NCBI GenBank assembly: GCA_965115835.1
Contig: OZ220471.1
Span: 558,001-622,000 of the forward strand
DNA from: Foliamicus sp965115835
Lineage (GTDB): Bacteria > Pseudomonadota > Gammaproteobacteria > Steroidobacterales > Foliamicaceae
Length of the DNA stretch: 64,000 nt
Reading direction: 5' to 3'
A program made the position numbers and the translations under genes. The notes under the pieces are model-generated. The model did not search any database. It saw nothing but the letters and a program-made list of their open reading frames with translations, and was not told where the DNA came from. Within the stretch, counting starts at the first letter, position 1. Every line of letters begins with the position of its first letter. Shown here piece by piece: positions 36,527 through 43,316 of this stretch.

Positions 36527-37839
36527 AACCGACGCCACCGCTGTTGCACTGGGGATCGCTCGGCGAGCGCGACCGCGAGGCCGTCCTGAAGCGGCCCGCC
36601 GCGCCGTCCGACCCGCACCTTCAGGCGCGCGTCCGCGAAATCATGCACGAGGTGCGGCGCGGGGGCGATGCTGCGCTGCTGCGTCTGGAAGCCGAGCTGG
36701 ACGGTGTGGAACTCGACTCGATTGAAGCCGGTCGCGACGAGATCGAACGGGCGGCGGAACTCTTGGCGCCGGAGGAACGCGCGGCCATACGAACGGCGCT
36801 CGGGAACATTCGCGCCTGCCATGCGGCGCAATGGCCTGAAAACAGCCGCGTGGAACCCATGCCCGGCATTGTCTGCGAGCAGTGGCGCCGGCCCCTGCAG
36901 GCAGTCGGTCTTTACGTTCCGGCCGGGAGCGCTCCCCTGCCTTCGAGCGCACTGATGCTGGCCGCGCCGGCGCAACAGGCCGGATGTCCGCTGCGGATCC
37001 TGTGCACCCCTCCGGCAGCAGACGGAAACGCCAACCCTGCCGTCCTGTACGTGGCCCGCTGCTGCGATGTGCACCGTGTGTTCAAACTGGGCGGAGCGCA
37101 GGCCATAGCGGCCATGACCTACGGCACGGAGAGCGTCCCGCGCGTCGACAAGCTGTTCGGTCCGGGAAACCGCTGGGTGGCCGCCGCCAAGCGTCAGGCG
37201 GCCATGGAGCCCGGGGGACCGGCGCAGGACCTGCCGGCCGGTCCGACCGAGGCGATGGTGATCGCCGACGAGAGCGCCAACCCGCTGCATGTTGCCCTGG
37301 ACCTCCTCAGCCAGGCCGAGCACGGCGAAGACGCCCATGTCCTCCTCCTCTGCCTGACCCCCGGATTCGCCGGACAGGTCCAGCAGGAAATCGCAAGTCA
37401 GTTGCCTACCCTGCCGCGCCGCGCCGTGCTGGAGAAGTCGCTTTCGTCGGGAGCGCTGCTGGTAGTGGACTCTCTCGACACGGCCATCGAGGTGGCTAAC
37501 CGTTACGCGCCCGAGCACCTCTTGCTGCAGGTCGCCGAACCGCGAGCGCTGCTCGGCGACCTGTCCCATGCCGGCGCCGTCTTCCTGGGACCGTGGTCGC
37601 CGGAATCCAGCGGCGACTACTGCAATGGCGCCAACCATGTCCTGCCCACCTACGGAAGCGCGCGCTGGGCCAGCGGATTGTCGCTGGACGACTTCCACAA
37701 GCGGATCAGCGTGCAGGAACTCACGCATGAAGGACTGGAGAGCATCGCCGGCGCCATAGCCACCCTGGCGCGGCTTGAGGGCCTGGAGGCGCACGCGCGG
37801 GCCGCCGAAGCGCGCTGCGCCGGGGGCGCCGCGCAATGA
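36523..37839 (+). CDS. hisD: Histidinol dehydrogenase
   Basis: Two-step oxidation of histidinol to histidine with a zinc ion. The 438 residues show VPAGSAPLPSSALM (about 131), KLGGAQAIAAMTYGTESVPRVDKLFGPGN (part, about 189-217), DLPAGPTEAMVIAD and the zinc site SAGAVFLG-type SHAGAVFLGPWSPES (about 345). ATG 36523 overlaps the hisG stop; a longer upstream frame is a shadow of hisG. A 79-base gap follows, the only sizeable one in the his block. Confidence 0.95.
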   Translation: MKPTPPLLHWGSLGERDREAVLKRPAAPSDPHLQARVREIMHEVRRGGDAALLRLEAELDGVELDSIEAGRDEIERAAELLAPEERAAIRTALGNIRACHAAQWPENSRVEPMPGIVCEQWRRPLQAVGLYVPAGSAPLPSSALMLAAPAQQAGCPLRILCTPPAADGNANPAVLYVARCCDVHRVFKLGGAQAIAAMTYGTESVPRVDKLFGPGNRWVAAAKRQAAMEPGGPAQDLPAGPTEAMVIADESANPLHVALDLLSQAEHGEDAHVLLLCLTPGFAGQVQQEIASQLPTLPRRAVLEKSLSSGALLVVDSLDTAIEVANRYAPEHLLLQVAEPRALLGDLSHAGAVFLGPWSPESSGDYCNGANHVLPTYGSARWASGLSLDDFHKRISVQELTHEGLESIAGAIATLARLEGLEAHARAAEARCAGGAAQ

Positions 37840-37918
37840 CCGGGAACGGAAAGCGACAGCGACGCATTCCCGGTTCCCCGGAGTGGTCGGACTTTCGGGC
37901 TCAGGCCCAGGTCCGGGC

Positions 37919-38980
37919 ATGAGCTGGATCACATCATTGGCCAGGGAGGCGGTGCAGCAGGGTCGCGCCTACATGGCGCCCACCACTCCGCTGCTTGTGC
38001 GCATGCATGCCAACGAACTCCCGTGGCCCCCGGATTACGATCCGGCGCCCGGAAAACTCAACTTCTACCCGCCGTTGCACCCGGAAGCCCTGGCCGGGAA
38101 GATGGCGGCGCACTACGGCGTCGAGCCCGGTGAAATCTCGGTCACGCGGGGCAGCAGCGAGGGCATCGACTGCTTGTACCGCGTCTTCTGCGAGGCGCGG
38201 CGGGACGCCGTGCTGTTTTGCCCTCCTTCCTTCGAGATGTACCGCTGGTATGGTCGTCTGCAGGGAGCGAAGGTGATCGAGGTTCCGCTGCGCGCCGGGG
38301 CCGGATTTGCTCTCGACGCGCCGGCGGTAAAGGCGGCCTGGAACGAACACGTCAAGCTCCTCACGCTGTGCTCGCCCAACAACCCCACCGGGAACCTGAT
38401 GAATCCCGGCGAGGTGCTGGAATTGGTGGAATTTGCTCGCGGCCGGTCGCTGGTGGTGCTGGATGCGGCCTACGCCGAGTTTGCAGACCAGAACCCTGGC
38501 GCCGACTGGATTGCGGAACATCCGCATGTCGTGGTTCTCCGGACCTTGTCCAAGGCCCTGGGACTCGCCGCGGTGCGCTGCGGGGCCATCATTGCCTGCG
38601 CGGAAATCATCGACCTCGTGCGCCGGGTACAGTCCCCGTACAGCTTTTCGTCGTTGTGCGAGCACGCCGTGCTGAAGGCCCTTGGGGCCGAAAGCGTGAA
38701 GAAAACCAGCCAGCGGGTCGCGGCCATCGTTCGCGAGCGTGAGCGCTTGGCCGTCCGGTTCGCCGAGCTCCCGCAGGTCGAGGCCGTCTATCCCAGCCAC
38801 ACCAACTTCCTGCTCCTGAAAGTGGCCGGCGCGGACGCCTTTGCCGCCAGGGCGCGCGAAGGGGGTTACCTGCTGCGGCGGATTCCCGACGAACCGGCGC
38901 TGCGGTCCTGCGTGCGCGTGACGCTCGGCGCGCCGGAGCAAAACGACGGATTGCTGGCCGTTCTGGGAGCCGCGGCATGA
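37919..38980 (+). CDS. hisC: Histidinol-phosphate aminotransferase
   Basis: A 353-residue fold-type I PLP enzyme. It contains HANELPWPP near the N-terminus, LCSPNNPTGN (about 152), VVLDAAYAEF (about 177) and the cofactor lysine in TLSKALGLAAVRCG (about 211). The usual YEN start motif is less conserved. ATG 37919 matches the family start. The C-terminus overlaps hisB by four bases. Confidence 0.94.
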   Translation: MSWITSLAREAVQQGRAYMAPTTPLLVRMHANELPWPPDYDPAPGKLNFYPPLHPEALAGKMAAHYGVEPGEISVTRGSSEGIDCLYRVFCEARRDAVLFCPPSFEMYRWYGRLQGAKVIEVPLRAGAGFALDAPAVKAAWNEHVKLLTLCSPNNPTGNLMNPGEVLELVEFARGRSLVVLDAAYAEFADQNPGADWIAEHPHVVVLRTLSKALGLAAVRCGAIIACAEIIDLVRRVQSPYSFSSLCEHAVLKALGAESVKKTSQRVAAIVRERERLAVRFAELPQVEAVYPSHTNFLLLKVAGADAFAARAREGGYLLRRIPDEPALRSCVRVTLGAPEQNDGLLAVLGAAA

Positions 38981-40044
38981 GCGCCCGCATCGCCTTCGTG
39001 GACCGCGACGGCACGCTGGTCCGGGAGCCGCCCGACGAGCAGCTCGACAGCCTGGAGAAGCTGCGTCTGGCGTCCGGCGTGGTGCCGGCGCTGCGGCGCC
39101 TGCTCGACGCCGGTTTCGAGCTGGTGATCGCCAGCAACCAGGACGGTCTGGGCAGCGAGACCTTCCCACTGGAAGCCTTTCGCATCCCGCACGAGTTCCT
39201 GATGGCGCTGCTTGCGTCCCAGGGCATCGAGTTCGCCGAGGTGTTCGTGTGCCCGCACCGCGAAGCGGACGGCTGCGAATGCCGCAAGCCCCGCACCGGT
39301 CTGGTCAACGCCTACATGTGCGAGCGACCCGTGGATCGCGCCGCCAGCGTGATGATCGGCGACCGCGACAGCGATCTTGCATTCGCAGAAAACCTGGGTA
39401 TTCGCGGTTTTCGCGTCGATGCCGGCCAGCCCGGCAGTTGGGAACGGATTGTGCATGAGATCGTGGATGCGCCCCGCGTCGGCCGCGTGAGCCGCACAAC
39501 CCGCGAAACCGACATTCGGGTGGAGGTCAATCTGGACGCGCCGCCGTCGGCGGAAGTGGCCACCGGCATCGGCTTCTTCGACCATATGCTGGAACAGCTT
39601 GCCAGTCACGGCGGTTTCGCGCTCACCCTGCGCTGTGCTGGCGACCTGGAGGTGGACGAACACCACACGGTGGAAGACTGCGCCCTGGCGCTCGGGGCCG
39701 CGCTGAAGGAAGCGCTGGGCGAGCGGCGCGGCATAGGCCGCTTCGCGTTCGAACTGCCCATGGACGAGGCTTCCGCCAAGGTCCTGCTCGACCTGTCGGG
39801 CCGCCCCTGGCTGCGGTTCAAGGCCAGATTCCCCCGCGAGCGCGTCGGCGGCCTGCCCACCGAGCTGGTGGAGCACTTCTTCCGGTCGCTGGCTGAAGCC
39901 AGCGGCGCCACCCTGCACATTCGCGTGCGGGGCGACAACGCCCACCACATGATCGAGTCCTGCTTCAAGGGAGTGGGACGGGCGCTGCGGGGGGCGATTG
40001 CGCGCGAAGAAGGTGGCATCCCCAGCACCAAGGGCGTGCTGTGA
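38977..40044 (+). CDS. hisB: Bifunctional histidinol-phosphatase / imidazoleglycerol-phosphate dehydratase
   Basis: A 355-residue fusion typical of gammaproteobacteria. The N-terminal HAD-type phosphatase (1-165) has DRDGTLVREP with both catalytic aspartates and a zinc site of four ligands (CPHREADGCECRKP, about 91-104). The dehydratase (168-355) has GFFDHMLEQLASHG, DEHHTVEDCALALG and DNAHHMIESCFKG, whose histidines bind manganese. It overlaps hisC and hisH. Confidence 0.96.
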   Translation: MSARIAFVDRDGTLVREPPDEQLDSLEKLRLASGVVPALRRLLDAGFELVIASNQDGLGSETFPLEAFRIPHEFLMALLASQGIEFAEVFVCPHREADGCECRKPRTGLVNAYMCERPVDRAASVMIGDRDSDLAFAENLGIRGFRVDAGQPGSWERIVHEIVDAPRVGRVSRTTRETDIRVEVNLDAPPSAEVATGIGFFDHMLEQLASHGGFALTLRCAGDLEVDEHHTVEDCALALGAALKEALGERRGIGRFAFELPMDEASAKVLLDLSGRPWLRFKARFPRERVGGLPTELVEHFFRSLAEASGATLHIRVRGDNAHHMIESCFKGVGRALRGAIAREEGGIPSTKGVL

Positions 40045-40646
40045 GCGCCAGGGTGGCCCTGGTGGACTGCGGCGGGGCCAACATTGCGTCCTTGCGCTTT
40101 GCTCTGGAACGTCTCGGCGCCGAGGCTCGCTTCACCCGCGATGCCGGTGAGATCCGGGACGCCGGGCGGGTCATCCTGCCCGGGGTCGGCGCCGCCGGTT
40201 CCGGCATGGCCAGACTGCGCGCGGCCGGGCTCGAACGGCTGATCCCTTGCCTTGAGCAACCCGTGCTGGGCATCTGCCTGGGCATGCAATTGCTGCACCA
40301 AGGTTCCAGCGAGGACGACACGCCCTGTCTGGCGGTGATTCCGGGCCGTGTGGAGCGGCTGGAAGCCTCGCCGGGTTGCGCCGTCCCGCACATGGGCTGG
40401 AACCGGGTGGTCCGGCGTGGCAAGTCGAAATTGCTGGACGGCATCGCGGACGGCGCCTGGTTCTATTTCGTTCACAGCTACGCCGCCGCGCCGCACGCCA
40501 ACTGCGTCGGGGAGACTGAACACGGCGCCGGATTTGCCTCGGTGGTGCAGAGAAACAACTTCCTTGGCGTACAGTTTCATCCGGAAAGATCGGGCCGGAA
40601 CGGCCAGCGCCTGCTGCGGAACTTTCTTGCCCATTCGTGGAACTGA
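40041..40646 (+). CDS. hisH: Imidazole glycerol phosphate synthase, glutaminase subunit
   Basis: A 201-residue class I glutamine amidotransferase that feeds ammonia to HisF. The nucleophile Cys is in GICLGMQLL (about residue 76) and the His-Glu pair in GVQFHPERSG (about 180). GTG 40041 overlaps the hisB stop (GTGA). Confidence 0.95.
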   Translation: MSARVALVDCGGANIASLRFALERLGAEARFTRDAGEIRDAGRVILPGVGAAGSGMARLRAAGLERLIPCLEQPVLGICLGMQLLHQGSSEDDTPCLAVIPGRVERLEASPGCAVPHMGWNRVVRRGKSKLLDGIADGAWFYFVHSYAAAPHANCVGETEHGAGFASVVQRNNFLGVQFHPERSGRNGQRLLRNFLAHSWN

Positions 40647-41371
40647 TTCCTTCCGTGGATCTGCTGGGCGGTCAGGTGGTGCGCCTGCGCCGCGGGCGCT
40701 TCGACGATGTCTTTTCCTACGCGGAGGCGCCGCTGGAGCTGGCGCAGAAGTGGGCGGCCCTCGGGGCGCGCACGCTGCATGTAGTGGACCTCGACGGCGC
40801 CCGTTCGGGCCGGCGCGAAAACACCGGGGTCATAGCGCGGGTGGCGCAGGAAACGCCGCTGGCGGTGCAGGTGGGAGGGGGGATTCGCGACGACGAGACG
40901 CTGCAATCGGTTTTTGCGAACGGCGCTCGCCGGGCCGTGGCGGGCAGCGCCCTGGTGGAACATCCGCAGCGCGCGCAGCGCTGGGTGGAGGCGCACGGAG
41001 GCGACGCGCTGGTGGCGGCCCTGGATGTTCGCTCAGGGCCCGATCCCGAGGTGTTGACGCACGGCTGGACCCGGGGCAGCGGGCTGTCCCTGTGGGCGCT
41101 GCTGGATCGCCTGCTGGAGCAGGGCGTGAGCTGGTTCCTGTGTACCGATGTCGGACGCGACGGAATGTTGAGCGGACCCAACACCGCCCTTTATGAGCGG
41201 TGCGTCCGCCATGCGCCGCAAGCGTCCTTTATCGCTTCCGGGGGCGTTTCCGGGAGCGAGGATCTCGGGGCGCTGGCCGACACCGGCGTGGCTGCGGCGG
41301 TGTCCGGCAAGGCCCTTCTGGACGGGCGGATCACCGCCCGGGAGGCGCAGCGATACTGGCGCGGCGAATAA
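40637..41371 (+). CDS. hisA: ProFAR isomerase
   Basis: The 244-residue (beta/alpha)8 barrel isomerises ProFAR to PRFAR. Catalytic aspartate is in IPSVDLLGGQVVRL (about residue 7), phosphate-binding glycines in VGGGIRDDET and GRDGMLSGPN, ASGGVSGSEDL. GTG 40637 lies within the end of hisH (10-base overlap). Its last 19 bases overlap the proposed start of hisF. Confidence 0.94.
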   Translation: MELIPSVDLLGGQVVRLRRGRFDDVFSYAEAPLELAQKWAALGARTLHVVDLDGARSGRRENTGVIARVAQETPLAVQVGGGIRDDETLQSVFANGARRAVAGSALVEHPQRAQRWVEAHGGDALVAALDVRSGPDPEVLTHGWTRGSGLSLWALLDRLLEQGVSWFLCTDVGRDGMLSGPNTALYERCVRHAPQASFIASGGVSGSEDLGALADTGVAAAVSGKALLDGRITAREAQRYWRGE

Positions 41372-42132
41372 TCCCCTGCCTGGATGTGCGCGACGGCCAG
41401 GTCGTCAAGGGCGTGCGTTTTCGCGCGCACCGGGCCATGGGCAGCATCATGGATCTGGCGCGCCGCTACCGCGAGCAACACGCCGACGAGATCGTGTTCT
41501 ACGACATCACGGCCAGCCCGCACGGCCGCTCGGTGGACCGCGGCTGGGTCCTGCGTGTGGCCGAGGCGCTGGACATTCCCTTCTGCGTGGCTGGCGGCAT
41601 TCGCGACATCGCTTCGGCTGAAGCCGTGCTGATGAACGGCGCCGACAAGATCTCCGTCAACAGCCCGGCGCTCGCCGCCCCCGACCTCATCGACGAGCTG
41701 GCGCGGCGTTTCGGCTCCCAGTGTGTGGTGGTGGGCATCGACAGCAGCGCCAGCGACGGCCAATGGCAGGTACACGAACTCACTGGCGACCCTTCGCTCA
41801 GCCGTGCGGCGGGCCGCAGCACCCTGGACTGGGTCCGCGAGGTCCAGGATCGGGGCGCGGGCGAGATCGTGCTCAACTGCATGGACAGGGACGGTGTGCG
41901 CCAGGGCTACGACATCGAGCAACTGGCGGCCGTGCGCGAGCGCTGCCGAGTGCCCCTGATCGCTTCGGGCGGCGCCGGCGCGCCCGCACACTTCGCGGAA
42001 GTGTTTCGCCAGGCGCGCGTGGATGGCGCACTGGCGGCGAGCGTGTTTCACTCCGGCGCAATCGCGATTCCCGCGCTCAAGGACTACCTCGTCGCCGCCG
42101 GCCTGCCGGTGCGCGTACAGGCGCATTTCTGA
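41353..42132 (+). CDS. hisF: Imidazole glycerol phosphate synthase, cyclase subunit, AUA start proposed
   Basis: The 259-residue barrel closes the imidazole ring. Catalytic aspartates are in IPCLDVRDGQVVKGV and in NCMDRDGVRQGYD; VAGGIRDI and ASGGAGAPAH bind phosphates. Family members begin MLA(K/R)RIIPCLDV. Here the codons are ATA CTG GCG CGG CGA, so the position of the initiator is ATA 41353. GGAGG stands seven bases upstream (41341-41345), the ideal spacing. The only standard in-frame start is GTG 41200, which would add 51 residues that are a shadow of hisA. Either AUA is used or the base is a sequencing error. Confidence 0.93.
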   Translation: MLARRIIPCLDVRDGQVVKGVRFRAHRAMGSIMDLARRYREQHADEIVFYDITASPHGRSVDRGWVLRVAEALDIPFCVAGGIRDIASAEAVLMNGADKISVNSPALAAPDLIDELARRFGSQCVVVGIDSSASDGQWQVHELTGDPSLSRAAGRSTLDWVREVQDRGAGEIVLNCMDRDGVRQGYDIEQLAAVRERCRVPLIASGGAGAPAHFAEVFRQARVDGALAASVFHSGAIAIPALKDYLVAAGLPVRVQAHF

Positions 42133-42258
42133 AATGGCCCGGCCCGTAAAAGTCCTCTGGGGCCTGCCGGTGCGTGTGCAGGCGTGCGTCCTGCATGTAT
42201 GCGACCAAAAATGCCCGGACATCGGCCTGCCGGCGCGCGCGCAGGCGCACGGCTTGCC
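42100..42258. repeat. Three REP-like palindromic repeats at the end of hisF
   Basis: A 25-base unit, GGCCTGCCGGTGCGYGTRCAGGCG-like, occurs at 42100, 42161 and 42234. Each can fold by GCCTG(C) / (G)CAGGC pairing. The first copy codes the hisF C-terminus (AAGLPVRVQAHF); the others are in the 258-base gap between convergent hisF and the PaaD-like gene. Spacings of 61 and 73 bases differ, so it is not a CRISPR. The remainder of the gap (42259-42390) shows no gene. Confidence 0.55.
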
Positions 42259-42390
42259 ATAGCTCCCGCAGGTATCGCGGAAACAGGTGAGCCTGCCTGC
42301 CTCGGGTACAGTCGAGGCCGGTCGGGGAAACAGGAAGCGCGGCGGCGTTTTCGGGAGGCCGGGCCTGAAACGGGGAACAAGGATGCGCGC

Positions 42391-42873
42391 TTACAGGCAC
42401 TTGAAGTAGTCGAAGGGCTCCAGGCAGGCGAGGCAGCGGTGCAGGGCCTTGCAGGGCGTTGAGCCGAACTGGCTGATACGCTCCGTTTCGCAAGCCCCAC
42501 ACAGCGGACAGGCCGGCCGGGCCGCCGTCGCGGCTCCCTCCATGCGCCGGCTCGGAGGGGCAATGCCCGCTTCGCGCAAGCGCTTGCGGCCGGCGGGAGA
42601 GATCCAGTCGGTAGTCCACGGCGGCGCCAGCACTTGGCGAATGTCCACCGAATAGCCGGCGTCTTCCAGGGCGGCGCGAATCCGGCGTTCGATTACCTCG
42701 TTGGCGGGGCATGCCGTGTAGGTGGGAGTCAGTTCGAGCGCCACCCGGCCGGCGCTTGCCTCCACCTTGCGCACCACGCCCAGGTCCAGCACCGACAGCA
42801 CCGGAATTTCGGGGTCCATGACACGGGAAAGCAGGTTTTCGATGCGGGCGTCCACAATCAAACGATAGCGCAC
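42391..42873 (-). CDS. PaaD-like (MIP18/DUF59) iron-sulfur assembly-type protein
   Basis: The 160-residue protein has a MIP18-type domain (about 8-95: DPEIPVLSVLDLGVVRKVE, then LTPTYTACPANEVIE) and a C-terminal zinc ribbon (CPLCGAC at about 122 and CLAC at about 149). This architecture is that of PaaD/PaaJ, needed to mature the phenylacetyl-CoA epoxidase. No other paa gene is in the window, so the partner is unknown. GTG 42873 is the start. It follows hisE on the same strand with a 110-base gap. Confidence 0.8.
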   Translation of the reverse strand: MRYRLIVDARIENLLSRVMDPEIPVLSVLDLGVVRKVEASAGRVALELTPTYTACPANEVIERRIRAALEDAGYSVDIRQVLAPPWTTDWISPAGRKRLREAGIAPPSRRMEGAATAARPACPLCGACETERISQFGSTPCKALHRCLACLEPFDYFKCL

Positions 42874-42955
42874 TTCACAGGTGGGAACGACGGCGGGAAG
42901 CCAGGGGCTTTGGGTCCGCGGAGAGACAGGGCGCCCTCGCTCCGGTCCGGGGCGT

Positions 42956-43038
42956 CAGCGGCGCGCGCAGCTCGTCGCAGACGCTACCCTCCGGGGCCGC
43001 CGTTGGATGTGCGCCAGCGGCGCGCGCGCAGCTCGTCG
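42956..43038. repeat. Direct repeat over the 3' end of hisE
   Basis: CAGCGGCGCGCGCAGCTCGTCG (from 42956) recurs from 43015 with two extra bases. The inner copy codes DELRARR in HisE; the outer one lies just behind its stop and would code DELRA in another reading. It looks like a small duplication of the gene's tail. Confidence 0.5.
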
Positions 43039-43316
43039 AGCACGGCGGAGAGCGAAACACCGCTGCCCTCGAGGAGAACCAGAAGGTGGTAAAGCACATC
43101 GGCGGCCTCGGCGCGCACCTCTTCGGGGTTGCCCGAGGCCGCGGCCAGAGCCAGTTCCACCGACTCCTCGCCGAATTTTTGCGCCACGCGCTGGATCCCC
43201 GCGCCCAGCAGCCGGGCTGTATGGCTGTCCCCGGGAGCGGCTTCGCGGCGCGAGTGGATTACTCTCTCAAGCTCCAGCAGGATGTCCGCCGGAGCGGCAT
43301 TGGGCGGCTTGCTCAC
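42984..43316 (-). CDS. hisE: Phosphoribosyl-ATP pyrophosphatase
   Basis: The 110-residue helical enzyme hydrolyses PR-ATP to PR-AMP. It shows LLGAGIQRVAQKFGEESVELALAA (part, about 37-60) and the metal-binding EEVRAEAADVLYHLLVLL. GTG 43316 overlaps the stop of the lysine fusion gene (GTGA), which fixes the start. It is encoded apart from the his operon, on the opposite strand; hisI is not seen in the window. Confidence 0.92.
   Translation of the reverse strand: MSKPPNAAPADILLELERVIHSRREAAPGDSHTARLLGAGIQRVAQKFGEESVELALAAASGNPEEVRAEAADVLYHLLVLLEGSGVSLSAVLDELRARRWRTSNGGPGG

Noticed and set aside
41200..41352. GTG 41200 as hisF start
   Set aside because: It would add 51 residues translated from a shifted frame of hisA, absent from the family.
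42100..42258. CRISPR array at the hisF end
   Set aside because: Only three imperfect units with unequal 36- and 48-base spacers; one lies in coding sequence; no cas genes.
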